Origin: Hirudinaria manillensis
Taxonomy: Eukaryota; Annelida; Clitellata; Hirudinida; Hirudinidae
Assembly: GCA_034509925.1 (NCBI GenBank)
Contig: CM067530.1
Span: 4,002,501 to 4,066,500 of the forward strand
DNA: 64,000 nt
Reading direction: 5' to 3'
Shown here: one piece after another, positions 25,301-35,353 of the stretch
How the letters are laid out: each line of letters opens with the position of its first letter
How positions within the stretch are numbered: the stretch's first letter is position 1
Translations under genes and position numbers: made by a program
Notes under the pieces: generated by a model
Told to the model about the DNA's origin: nothing
Seen by the model: only the letters and a program-made list of their open reading frames with translations
Database searches by the model: none

Positions 25301-27627
25301 GATAATGATAATGATATGATATTGTCGCGTGTAATTTCTGTTATTTCGAATCCTCTTCATATCACATATTCATATCGTAATTCAATCAATTGGCAACAAT
25401 AATAATAATAATGTTATTTCAATATTATTATAAGTTCGCTTATTATTATTATTATTATTATTATACCTTGGCACCTCCAGACCTCACACCATTCAAGTGG
25501 AAGAAGGGCAAGATGCTGGGCGCAGGTGGCTTTGGACAGGTGTACCTGTGCTATGATGTGGACACCGGGGTGGAGTTGGCGGTCAAACAGGTTCAAATCT
25601 ACTGCCAATCAGAGGAGGTTTCAAAGGTCAGCTGATATGGCTTTGCTTAGGAGATGATGATGATGGTGGTGGTGGTGGTGATGATGATGATGGTGGTGGT
25701 GGTGCCGATGATAATCGTGAGAGGACTAATGAGGTAGCTGCAATACAGTAATGGCCATTGAACTGAGAATATGAATCTATTCCTTTTGGTTACAGTCAAT
25801 TAGGCCTGCAATTAATTATGTTAATTAGCCAGTAGTTTGGCTGACGTGCATCACTCATCGTCGTTGTCTTCTTCCCCATCCAGGAAGTAAGGGCACTCCA
25901 GGGGGAGTTGCAGCTGCTCCAGGACCTCTCGTACCATCGCATCGTTCAATACTACGGCAGCCAGAAGGAGCCTCACGTCCTCTCCATATTCATGGAGTAC
26001 GTGCCCGGGGTAGGCGATCGCTTAATATTCATGGCCGTTCATTAATTATTCACGAGGCTTTTGCAAGGCGATCGAGTGAGTGTCGTGAAAAGAACCCTCG
26101 ATGCCTAATTTTGCTCAATATTTTTCTTTGCTTATATAATAAATATAACAAAATTATAAATACGATTAAAATTCATAAATTGGAAAAAATACGTGGAAAA
26201 AAACCATTTCAGTTGGCATCATCATCTCATCCATGATCATGATCATGATCATCATCATTATCTCCATGATCATCATCATCATTATCATCATCATCAGGGC
26301 TCAGTGAAGGACCAGATCTTGGAGTACGGTCCCCTTAAAGAATCGGTGACGAGGAGGTACACCAAGCAGGTGCTCGAAGGACTTGAATTCCTGCATTCAA
26401 AGTGGATCGTACACAGGGATATTAAAGGTGACCTGATTATGATTGTGATAATGATAATTATTATGATAATGATTATGATAATTATTATGATTATGATAAT
26501 CTGTTGACAAATGCTATACAAAAATTGTAAAAAAAAGTGGTCATCAGATGACCCTTCATTTTGTTTAGAAAAATAAATAAATTAAATAATAAATAATGGT
26601 TGTGATGGCAGTCTGGGTTATGATTACAATGTCTCTCTGACGACGTACTACACGTCCCTATAAATACCGTTAACCAGGAGCGAACATATTGAGAGATCAC
26701 GAGGGGAACGTCAAGTTGACAGACTTCGGAGCCGCCCGACGACTCGCCAACATCGTCGTGAAGGCCGTCGACAACTCCAGGAACCTGACGGGGGCCAAGA
26801 CCATCACCGGGACCCCGTACTACATGGCGCCGGAGATCATCGAGGGCAAGAACTACGGCAGGAAGGTCGACATCTGGTGAGCTTTCCGAGCGTTTTCGAT
26901 TTTCGCGACGGCTTCCGTCGGATCCCCTTCCCCCGTGCGATTCTCCGGGCGTCTAATTCGACTTTGCTCCGCCGACGTCGAGAAGAAAAAAGATGTCGAG
27001 TCGATGTTATTATTCGTTAAGATGGATTTTGTTTGTCGGCTCAGGTTAATCGGTTAATTGATGACAATTACAGTTTTACTCATCCTGGTCCCAATGATTT
27101 AATGTTTTATTTGGCAGGTAATTCTGTTGGTTATTTATATTTATATACCACAACAATGAAACTTAAATGCACTTTAAATATCTCGTAAAATATATTCTTT
27201 AGTGTCACATCAGTAGTTTGGATCATAATTTTTATTTTTACCTAATAATAACAATGGTAACAACAACAATAATAATAATAATGGCAATATAATCATATAT
27301 AATAATAATGTTAATAATAATAATTAATAATACTGGATAAATAACAATCATCTCCCATCCAGGAGTCTAGGATGCACAGTGGTCGAGATGCTGACGGGGC
27401 ATCCACCGTGGCACGAGTACGAGGGGGTCGCGGCCATCTTCAAGATAGCCACCCAACCCTTCCCCTCGTACGTTCTGCCCTCCGACGCCTCCATGGGCGT
27501 CCAAGACTTCCTCAAGTGTTGCTTCGAACGCGACCCGGAACAGAGGCCCGCGGCCAGGGTCCTGTCGAATCACATGTTCATCAAGGCCCTCAACAGCGGT
27601 AGCAGCACGAGCAGCATCTGCGACTGA
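21154..27627 (+). CDS. MAP3K2/3: MAP kinase kinase kinase 2/3 (MEKK2/3) orthologue
   Basis: Thirteen coding exons: 21154-21255, 22575-22615, 22790-22895, 23083-23238, 24122-24286, 24422-24504, 24595-24692, 24902-25063, 25481-25626, 25884-26009, 26298-26427, 26678-26876, 27363-27627. They give 592 residues with all phases closing (vertebrate MEKK2/3 about 620). Residues about 37-115 form the N-terminal PB1 domain, which in this family binds MEK5. A Ser-rich linker follows. The C-terminal kinase starts near residue 305, with glycine loop GAGGFGQV (318-325), ATP-binding K340, catalytic HRD at 434-436, DFG at 454-456 and an activation segment ending GTPYYMAPE. It should phosphorylate MAP2Ks such as MEK5. 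Its single-gene form matches both vertebrate paralogues about equally. The intron at 22616 uses a GC donor (AAG^GCGAGT). GAT/ATC repeats lie close to several exon borders. Confidence 0.96.
22199..22321. repeat. GAT block duplicated and abutting an inverted ATC block
   Basis: A GAT run plus a unique 19-base segment (GACTATAGTAGTGGTTACT) occurs twice in tandem. After the second copy the repeat flips to about 13 ATC units, complementary to the GAT runs. The unit can fold into a hairpin. It lies in intron 1 of the MAP3K gene. Confidence 0.8.
23564..23924. repeat. (GGAT)n tetranucleotide array, about 90 units, uninterrupted
   Basis: 361 bases of perfect GGAT/ATGG repeat in intron 4 of the MAP3K gene. 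Because four is not a multiple of three, every frame reads a Met-Asp-Gly-Trp or Ile-His-Pro-Ser cycle; these frames are not genes. The length is likely polymorphic, or may be set by assembly. Confidence 0.97.
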
Positions 27628-29699
27628 GACGACGATGATGACAGTGATGATGATGATGATGGAGACCATTGGCAATTCCCTTCCTTCCTCCCCTTGGCAT
27701 CGATCGACCTGCGCAGGATGCATCCACGAATTCCCGAACTGATTCCTCGCGTGTTCTGTTTTTTTTTTGTTATTTTCCGTCGACAGAAACCTGCATTCGC
27801 GATTGCATTTGTCGAGCTAATCGGTCGTTCGATTTCGTCGCGCGTTTCTTTCGCTCCGCGATCGGAAAGTCCTTTCCGAGGATTCGGTTTCAATTTCAGC
27901 AGGTCCCTGGTGTCGTCTTCGTTTTGTTTTTCCTTCGGACTTTCCGTGGTAATTCCTGTTGGTTATTTATAGTCTCCATCTGTAAACGTGAGGACGTACG
28001 CACGAATCCTCATCTGCAATTAAATTTCGCAAGAAAGAAAAAAAAAGAACACGAGAACTTTCGGAACCGAGCGGTTTTTCGAGAACCTATTTTTAGGCAA
28101 CGGCTATGGAGACGATGAAAATTATATATATACATATATTCTTCTATTTGGTGACTGCGATAGTTATAGTTATAGTTATAATATTGAACTATTTTTACTG
28201 GTTTCTCTCGATCGTGTTTGAGAATCTCCATCAGGAAGTGTTTGTTTTCAAGTCTATATTTTGTCTTTTCTTGGACAAACTGAGCAGATGATTGGCCATC
28301 AATTACCTTAGACTGTTAATGAATGAAACCTACAAATTGTTAACCCTTAGAGCATGATTTACATTTTGATCGTCTTCTGAAGGACTTCTTCTGTCACGAC
28401 AAACGTCACCGGACATTTTTTTTCTTCACTTAATTCGAATCGAGCAGGTTTTTGTAGTCGCCTGCAGAGGTCAAGCTTTCTCGACAGTGATTTCACATTT
28501 CATCTGAAGTTGTTATCAACCGAAAGTAGCTCAAAATTATTCTTCACTTAACTGTTGTTGTTCTTCTTCTTCTTCTTCTTCTTGAAGTTCAGTTGCTGAT
28601 CGAAAGTCATTGCACAAGCTGCATCTTTCTTCTTCCTTGTCCTTCTCGATAAGCAATTTTCCCAATTTTCGGGACCAGATGCCTTCCTCTGACAGCGCTT
28701 GTTTTTACTTCGTCCTTTTTGAATCACCCAGTGACAAATTCGAGGGGGGTCGTTCCTCCCGCAGCAGTGTTGGCTTCTCTCCCACCATGGAGAGTGTTTT
28801 CAGTGATTTTGTTTCCAGTCGGGGGTTTTTGTTATTGGTTTTCTCGACTGATGCTATTTTCTTGTCGATCGAGGTCCGTCAGTGTCGCCATCTTTTCAGT
28901 TTTTGTTTCTCGATTTCACGAGTTGAGGCTGGCCCAGTAATCCTCGGTCCGAACCGTCCAACACGTCGCATTTGCATCGACTCGAGACGCGATTTCCAGG
29001 CGAGGGTTGCATTCCCCGTCTTCGATCCGTCGTCTTTTCAGAGTCAACGCTCTACGATTTGAACCCTCTTTCGGACGATATTTTACGACTTTGTTTCGTT
29101 TTATTTTTTTTTTTTTTGTGTTTTCAACTTCCTTATTTGGACGTGTCCGTTAGACCAATTCCAGCTTTTCTGTACAGGTGTATGAAATCAATAAAACCGG
29201 GTCGTGCCTCCCTCCGCTGTTCTCGTGCGAGGAAAGACAACGAGATGCCAAATGCGGAACACTGTAATCATTCATAAATCGTGCTATGAGCATCAACCAT
29301 CCCTTATTTTTATTGAAATCCTTCTCTTCGAAGAAGCACTGGACTTGAAAGGTTACCAAGTTTACCACAACGTTAGCGTTACAAGATAATTACATTACGA
29401 TTGCCAAAAGGTCTCACAAATCTGCAAAGGACTGAGGGAACAAGGTCGAGATGCAAAGAGAGTTTCAAATGCAAACCCCTCGGATCGGAAAGACTCGAGG
29501 CGAATTCTTAGGACACGAGGAAGCAGGAGAAAGTTGCAGCTTAACTAATGGATTAACCAGTAGAAATTAACAATAAACGAAATTAATTAATCAATCTATT
29601 AATTAATCGACCGCGGCCCGAGTTCGTGACGCGTTTTGCAATTGGAATCGAACGAAGGGGGAGACATGCCGGCCAATCCTGGATCGGGGAAGCGAGTCT
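27628..29699 (+). other. MAP3K 3' UTR, then short convergent spacer to ARPC2
   Basis: The stop is followed at once by a GAC/GAT tract. A long T-rich, CG-containing stretch then runs to an AATAAA at 29190. Scattered frames of 60-150 codons in this stretch lack domains. From about 29200 to 29699 lies the tail-to-tail spacer with the minus-strand ARPC2 gene. Confidence 0.55.
29190..29195 (+). terminator. Candidate polyadenylation signal of MAP3K2/3
   Basis: AATAAA about 1.56 kb after the stop, the clearest signal in the stretch. An earlier non-canonical site is possible. Confidence 0.45.
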
Positions 29700-32600
29700 T
29701 CAGAGCGGCTTGAAGGATTTGCCCCTGAAAATATAATGGAAAGGTCAGAATAATTTAACTCCAAATTTGGACCGACAGCATTACAACATCTAAAGTGGCT
29801 TTATAAAAGTTACTTTTATGAAGTTACAAATGGTAACTTAATTATTTCCTAATTATTTCTAAAATACAAGTAAATATAAATTTGCAAAGCCAAAAGACAA
29901 GAAAATGGCTTCAACAAAAACGACTGCAGATCAATGCGTGTCTATGCTAATGTGCGTCGGCGGTGCCTTGACATCTTAGGACTGGATAAAAAAAGGCACT
30001 TAAAATGCTGGAGGAATTGAATTGAATGACGAGAAAAGTTTTGACGGATCGAATGATCATCGCCGTCTCGTCAGTCGATAAATCGTCAATCGATGAATCA
30101 TCAACCGATAAACCGACCCCATGATCTTCTTTTCCGTAGCCTTTGGTTCCGGACGAGCCCTGTTCAGAACCTTGAGAAAGTCATTTGTCTTTGCCCTCAT
30201 TCTGGCATGGATGTAGGCCTAAGTGGGAGGTGCAATCAATGTCAATATTAATTACATGTTGTTAACATATTAATTATATGTTAATAATGTCAGCTCGGCC
30301 AGGCCAATAGACTTATCACTTTCGATAAGAGCGAACACCGAAAGTCAACCTCACTTGAATGTAATGAATATGCATAAAGTGAGAAAGTCTATGCTAATGT
30401 CTCGGACCAACGGACTCCCGACAGGAACAGAAACGAGGTTTCTATTCCCATCGAGTTCTTTCTTAGGCCGCACTTAATGTTTTGTTTTCTTGTGAAAGAG
30501 AAGTACATAAGTGAGGATGGCACCAACCTTGGAGCACTTTATGTGGTAGTGGAGGTAATTCCTCAGGGTGTGGATCAGGTTGATGGTGTTGTCCCTGGCG
30601 CTCGGACTCGTGTGCCTCGGAAAGAGAACTGGAGACGAGAGGGTGAAATCGTGACGACGATCTCGGCAGGTAAAACGGGTTATCGCAACATCGACCAATG
30701 AAGCGCCAATTTATTTTTGATCATTTATGGTGTTGTCGATGCATGGTAGCCATGGTTACGAACAAAATGTTCCCAGGTGAGTTACAGGTGAATTATTAAC
30801 CTAATTAACCAGTGATAAAAATTTTAATTTGATAATTCTTTCCGAGTCTCTCAGCAAAACTCAGTCAAGCGCGACAAAACCTTCGGACCAAAACAAATCG
30901 GAATCCATTCCAAGGCGACTCACCAAAAGTGATGTATCCGATGTTCTCTCCAGTCTTTGCCGAGGTGTTCTGCAGCTCGAGAGGCGGTTCCTTGTGACTG
31001 AACAGCACCTTAAGACGTCATCATCATTATTATTATTATTATTACCATTATCATATCATAATCACCATCATCATCATCACTCAATCGATGGTCCACCAAA
31101 ACTCTACAACTCTAATGACATCTATATAAATAAAAATGCAATGTGTGTTTGTAACATGCAAATGTTCTCTGAAAGTACTTAACAAATTGCATTGAAATTT
31201 TGACACAACATAGTACTCGATAAGGGGAGTGTTTGTATATAGGTTTCATATATATGCCACAACTATATCATGTACAAATACGCTTTTTTCGAAAATCATA
31301 TTGAGCCACAGCAACACGTGGATGGGCACCACTAGTATATATATAAAACGTCATATTCGATAGGAGACAGGCTGGGTGGCATTACCATGACAGTTACCAT
31401 CACCACCATCATCATCATCATAATCATCACCTGGGGAGCCTGCTGGTACTGCCTCCTGCCCTCTTTGAACTCCTGCATGAAAACCTTCCCGATGATGATG
31501 TCATCAATGTCCTTGAACACCGTGCTGAAGATCACGGTGACCCTGTCCTTCTTTGCCTCAACGTACCTAATAAGAGATCATAATCACCATCATCACCATC
31601 ATCATCTGCATTACCATGAGTCACTCACATGGTCTCATCATCTCTATAGTTGATGACTGCCCTCTTTTCGCTGTTCTGTTCCTTCTGCTGGAAGTCAAAG
31701 TACTTCTCGAAGACCGAGGCGAAGCAGTTCCTCTTGAGCAGTCCGGCCTTCCTGACGGCCTCGTCCTTGTCGGCAGGCAGGTTGTTCAAGTCGAACAGTA
31801 AGGACACGTTGTAACCTGGATCAGGAGAACCGGATTTTTAACATTTCTTGCTTTTTAAAATTTCTGCCTAAGATCAGCTGGACGTTAGAGACTGATTTGG
31901 AAAACTGAGTTTTATGAGTAAAAGTCTAGTTCCATCAATTTTTTTTATAGTGGTTACAGTTTGGCATTATAATTATTATAATTATAGTTCATTACAATTA
32001 TTGGCGCTGATTAGCAATAGTTGTGGAATGGTGCAGATGAGATCAGTAATCAAATATAAAATAAAAAATCTAAAATTTGAATTTCCAGTCTGACCTTTTT
32101 CCGGGGTGGTCAACCAAGGACCATATTCTCTCTTGATAAGGCTGTCAGCTCCATGTTCCTGCAAGTCCTTGTAGAACTTGAGGGAAATTGAGACCTGAAA
32201 TAAAGAGACTCACGATTCAGTTTCATAAAAGACTTTTCGTTGATGGAATGAGGGTTAGAAACTGAGAATTTTTTGTTTTTAAATATTTCTCAAAACATTT
32301 TAATGTGAAACAAACAAATGCACGTAACAATCACATTCTCAATTCAATTCAATTCCACAAATATTTTAAGTCAAGAACTCACCATTATCTTTGTCTTGTC
32401 TCCATTTGGATTTGAGATGTGGTACAGTACTCCATCAAAGTCTGTAAATACCAGAATTAACCTCTTCATGGATTTGTAATTGTTACTAATATTCATCAAT
32501 TTTAATTTAGTTCAACTTGTTGGATCAGTTTTTTTTAATTCGCATTTATCAAGCTAATTCAATACACATCCTCCTACCTGCAACTGTTACATCTATATGT

Positions 32601-32865
32601 TCTGGCTTGTTCCTGTATGAATCATTAGCAAACAAGTGAATGATATTTCTTACATTAAATTTTTATATCATATTTCATCATATCATATGTCAAATAAGCT
32701 CAAAGATAACTCAATAAAATGCAATTCTTTCGCCCAAAAACGAAACTTCAGAACCTATCCCGGAAATGAATACACGTCGAAAATGTCTTACCCTGCTAAG
32801 GAATTACTGAATTTCAAGGAAAGAGTTTCCTCGATAATTTTATTATTAATTTCCAGCAAAATCAT
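29700..32865 (-). CDS. ARPC2: Actin-related protein 2/3 complex subunit 2 (p34-Arc)
   Basis: Ten coding exons in transcript order: 32865-32792, 32612-32578, 32441-32383, 32194-32095, 31815-31629, 31566-31431, 31008-30924, 30628-30528, 30218-30118, 29724-29700. They give exactly 300 residues, the usual ARPC2 length. The start [15 protein letters not shown] and blocks such as [32 protein letters not shown] and [19 protein letters not shown] are near-identical to animal ARPC2. With ARPC4 it forms the core of the Arp2/3 complex that contacts the mother actin filament during branch nucleation in the cytoplasm. The last exon adds only GKSFKPL, less conserved than the rest. It lies tail-to-tail with MAP3K2/3 and head-to-head with the SR protein gene. 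Confidence 0.97.
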
Positions 32866-33384
32866 GACCGATGAACAAACTCTTCCCTACCGAGACTAAA
32901 CACACTTCGAAAACAATCAAACACCTCTCGCTCAACCTATCGGCACTTCCTTGTTCAAAACGGAAACAAATTATTTTCAATTATTTTAATTATTGTTTTA
33001 AAAGTAAATCAGATTCAATCAAATCAACATAAACGATTTTTGGGGTTATTTATTTATGAATTTAATTTTGTAAGTATTTCCCGTAGGTTGTGTTGAAAAC
33101 TTACCACGATTTGTGCTTACCAGAACCCGAAAAATGGCAAGGAAATGACGAACCAGGTATGAAAATTCTCTCTAGTGATCGATGTTGCAAACAAATTTGT
33201 TCAGTGGGATTTTTTTCTTAGAGATTTAAATATTGGCGGTTACCATGGCGGAGATTTTAATCTGTTTGCTTTTCGATGTGAATTTTAAAGAGATTACGTT
33301 AGCGGCATCTTAGCGGAAGTTGTTCAATCAAGGTTGAGCGATTAAATTATTTCATTGATAAGCAATCACATCTTTTTTTGGCAC
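32866..33384. promoter_or_regulatory. Shared divergent promoter region, ARPC2 (-) and SR protein (+)
   Basis: 519 bases separate two outward-facing start codons, so both promoters must fit here or overlap 5' UTR introns. A donor-like CAG^GTATGA near 33158 and the acceptor-like CCAG at about 33392 suggest a 5' UTR intron in the SR gene. No unmistakable TATA or initiator could be assigned. Confidence 0.45.
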
Positions 33385-34539
33385 ATGGCCAGCAGAGAAA
33401 GTTCATCCAGCAGAAGCCGAAGTTACAGGAGAAACAGAAGCCGCGGGAGAAGTTATTCCATCAGTCCGTTGAGGAATAACTTTGGAACTAGACTCCATGT
33501 CGGGGACATTGACAGTCGATTGACGAAGAAGGACATAGTAAAAGCATTTCAGAAATTCGGTCCGCTCATCGAAGTTTGGATCGCCAGGAGCTCTCCATGT
33601 TTTGGCTTCGTGGTATTCGAATGTCGGGAAGACGCTGAAGAGGCTTTGGACGCCATGAACGGACAGTAAGATTCATGCTTTCGACAGAGTCACACTTTCT
33701 TAAATATTTTTGAGCATATTATTTTCTTAGTACGCTCGGAAATAGCCGATTGAGGGTGACCTACGCCTTGCCGAGAGTTTACGAGAGGAGCCGTCGGAAA
33801 TCCCGCATGGGTTCCAGATGTTACCAATGTGGAAAGCACGGCCATTTCCTTAGAGACTGTCGGCGCTTTCAGAATCGCTTCAGACCAAGGTAAGCATAAC
33901 TGATTGATTGTTGGTTTTTTCCGTCAATAAAATATTTCGTTTACAGTTTTTTTTAACATTTATATGACACATATATATTCAAATCATTGAAATGTGAATT
34001 TCAATTTTTCAAGAATTTGCAGCGTCCGATGTTTGGGTTGGTTAGACGTCTGTGGGATAATATGATTAAAATTGGACTTAAATTCGTTGTTACTGAAGTG
34101 ATGAAAAATGATTTTTGGTTGGCATTTGACTGAAGTATCGATTCAGTAAATGCTCAAGTTCCCAGTGTGGATGGATATTAAAACTGGCTCAGGTATTAAA
34201 GCAGTGTAATATGATTGGCTTCATTTGTCCTTCATTCGATCATTTGCGAACAAAGTGTCAAAAAATTTCAGATCTTTTTTCTTTCTTAATTCTTGTAATT
34301 CCTCCAAGTCCAAGTTTTATTTTCCGACTTCATCCAGGTCGCCAACGTGCTACTATAGGTCGAGGTCGACCTCTAGAAGAAGGTCGCGTGGCAGGTCCAC
34401 TGGGAAGTCGCGAGATGGTACAAGACCACGCAAAAGGTCGAGGAGTGCTTCTGCCGAAAGCTCATCCCAGAGTTCATCGGGCAGCGTCGATGTTACCAAG
34501 AGAGATGAGGTCAAAGGTCAAGCCAAGTGCACTGAATGA
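33385..34539 (+). CDS. SR splicing factor with RRM and CCHC knuckle (SRSF7/9G8-like) and RS tails at both ends
   Basis: Three coding exons: 33385-33665, 33731-33889 and 34338-34539, giving 213 residues. Order: an N-terminal Arg/Ser-rich tail (about 1-33); an RRM with LHVGDI (RNP2), GPLIEVWIARSS and CFGFVVFE (RNP1); a CCHC knuckle (CYQCGKHGHFLRDC); then a second RS tail. The GPL..VWIAR-FGFV core and the knuckle place it with SRSF7/9G8-type factors, which bind pyrimidine-rich exonic enhancers and recruit spliceosome parts in the nucleus. The N-terminal RS tail is unusual for that group and recalls Tra2. The strong T-run followed by GGCACATGGCCAG at 33371-33392 could be an acceptor. If so, the true start lies in an upstream exon and the first residues differ. 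Confidence 0.85.
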
Positions 34540-34936
34540 GGGACGCTTCTTTTTTTGGCCCATTAGTTTCATTACGCATTTGTCCATTATTTTGTTTATT
34601 TATTCATAATTTCTCAAAATAATTTGTTACTAATTTTTCATTAGTCTTTTTTTGATGCCTGCTGGTTTGTCTGTTCAAACAAGATCAGATTATTTTAATC
34701 AAAGTACTCAACAGAAATTAAATTAGAAATTCAAGATTAATGATAAATATTAATAAATTCTTAACTAATTATTTAAAAGAAGTACGAATTTCTCAGCCAA
34801 GGAGTTAAATTCTTATAATTATATGCCAGAGCATTTGAAAACCAGGGACCAAGCTTTATGCAGTGTTGCCGATAAGAAGTTCGACGAGACGCATTTTTTC
34901 TGCCTATTAATGTTTAATAATTTTCGGAATGGTAAA
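34540..34936. other. SR gene 3' UTR and spacer
   Basis: AT-rich, no supported gene. The next element starts near 34937. Confidence 0.5.
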
Positions 34937-35308
34937 CCCGATCGATAAGCCCTCTCTATTATCGCTCAAAACCGGATCAAGCATAGCTCCACCCCCGAGC
35001 ATAGTATTAATAAATATAGCTAATTTGTTAAATAAATTGAATGATATGTTTTAAAAAAAACATATGTATAATATTTTTAAAAATACGTTAAATATTTTAA
35101 AAATACTAAATCAAGCAAAACCCTAACCCTATCCAAAACCCTAACCCTACCCCTACCCTTAACCCTAACCTTATCCCTAATCGTTTTTCATTTAAAATTC
35201 AATTAATCTTCGTTATTCTCACCAACGATTTCATAATGATATGCACGGGGGTGGAGCTACACTTGCTCCTTTGTTTTGAGCGAAAATAAGGGGGGCTTAT
35301 CGATCGGG
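34937..35308. mobile_element. Fold-back (MITE-like) element with telomere-like core
   Basis: Two inverted arms of about 69 bases (34937-35005 and 35240-35308) share CCCGATCGATAAGCCC, CGCTCAAAAC and TAGCTCCACCCCCG in the same order. The roughly 235-base loop is AT-rich and carries a CCCTAA-type tract at 35120-35180. No ORF is present. The right arm ends about 45 bases from the stop of USP-1, close to where homology between the USP-1 and USP-2 3' flanks begins. I could not confirm a target duplication, so the exact ends and family are open. Confidence 0.75.
35120..35180 (-). repeat. CCCTAA-type telomere-like tract in fold-back loop
   Basis: Repeated CCCTAACC and CCCTTAACC variants over about 60 bases, better conserved than the tract at 19955. 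Confidence 0.75.
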
Positions 35309-35353
35309 AATCCCCTAAAACTCTATAATATATCATTCATTAAACATGAAAGT

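Noticed and set aside
27669..29277. Frames of 60-150 codons after the MAP3K stop
   Set aside because: They sit in T-rich 3' UTR-like sequence, lack domains and overlap in several frames.
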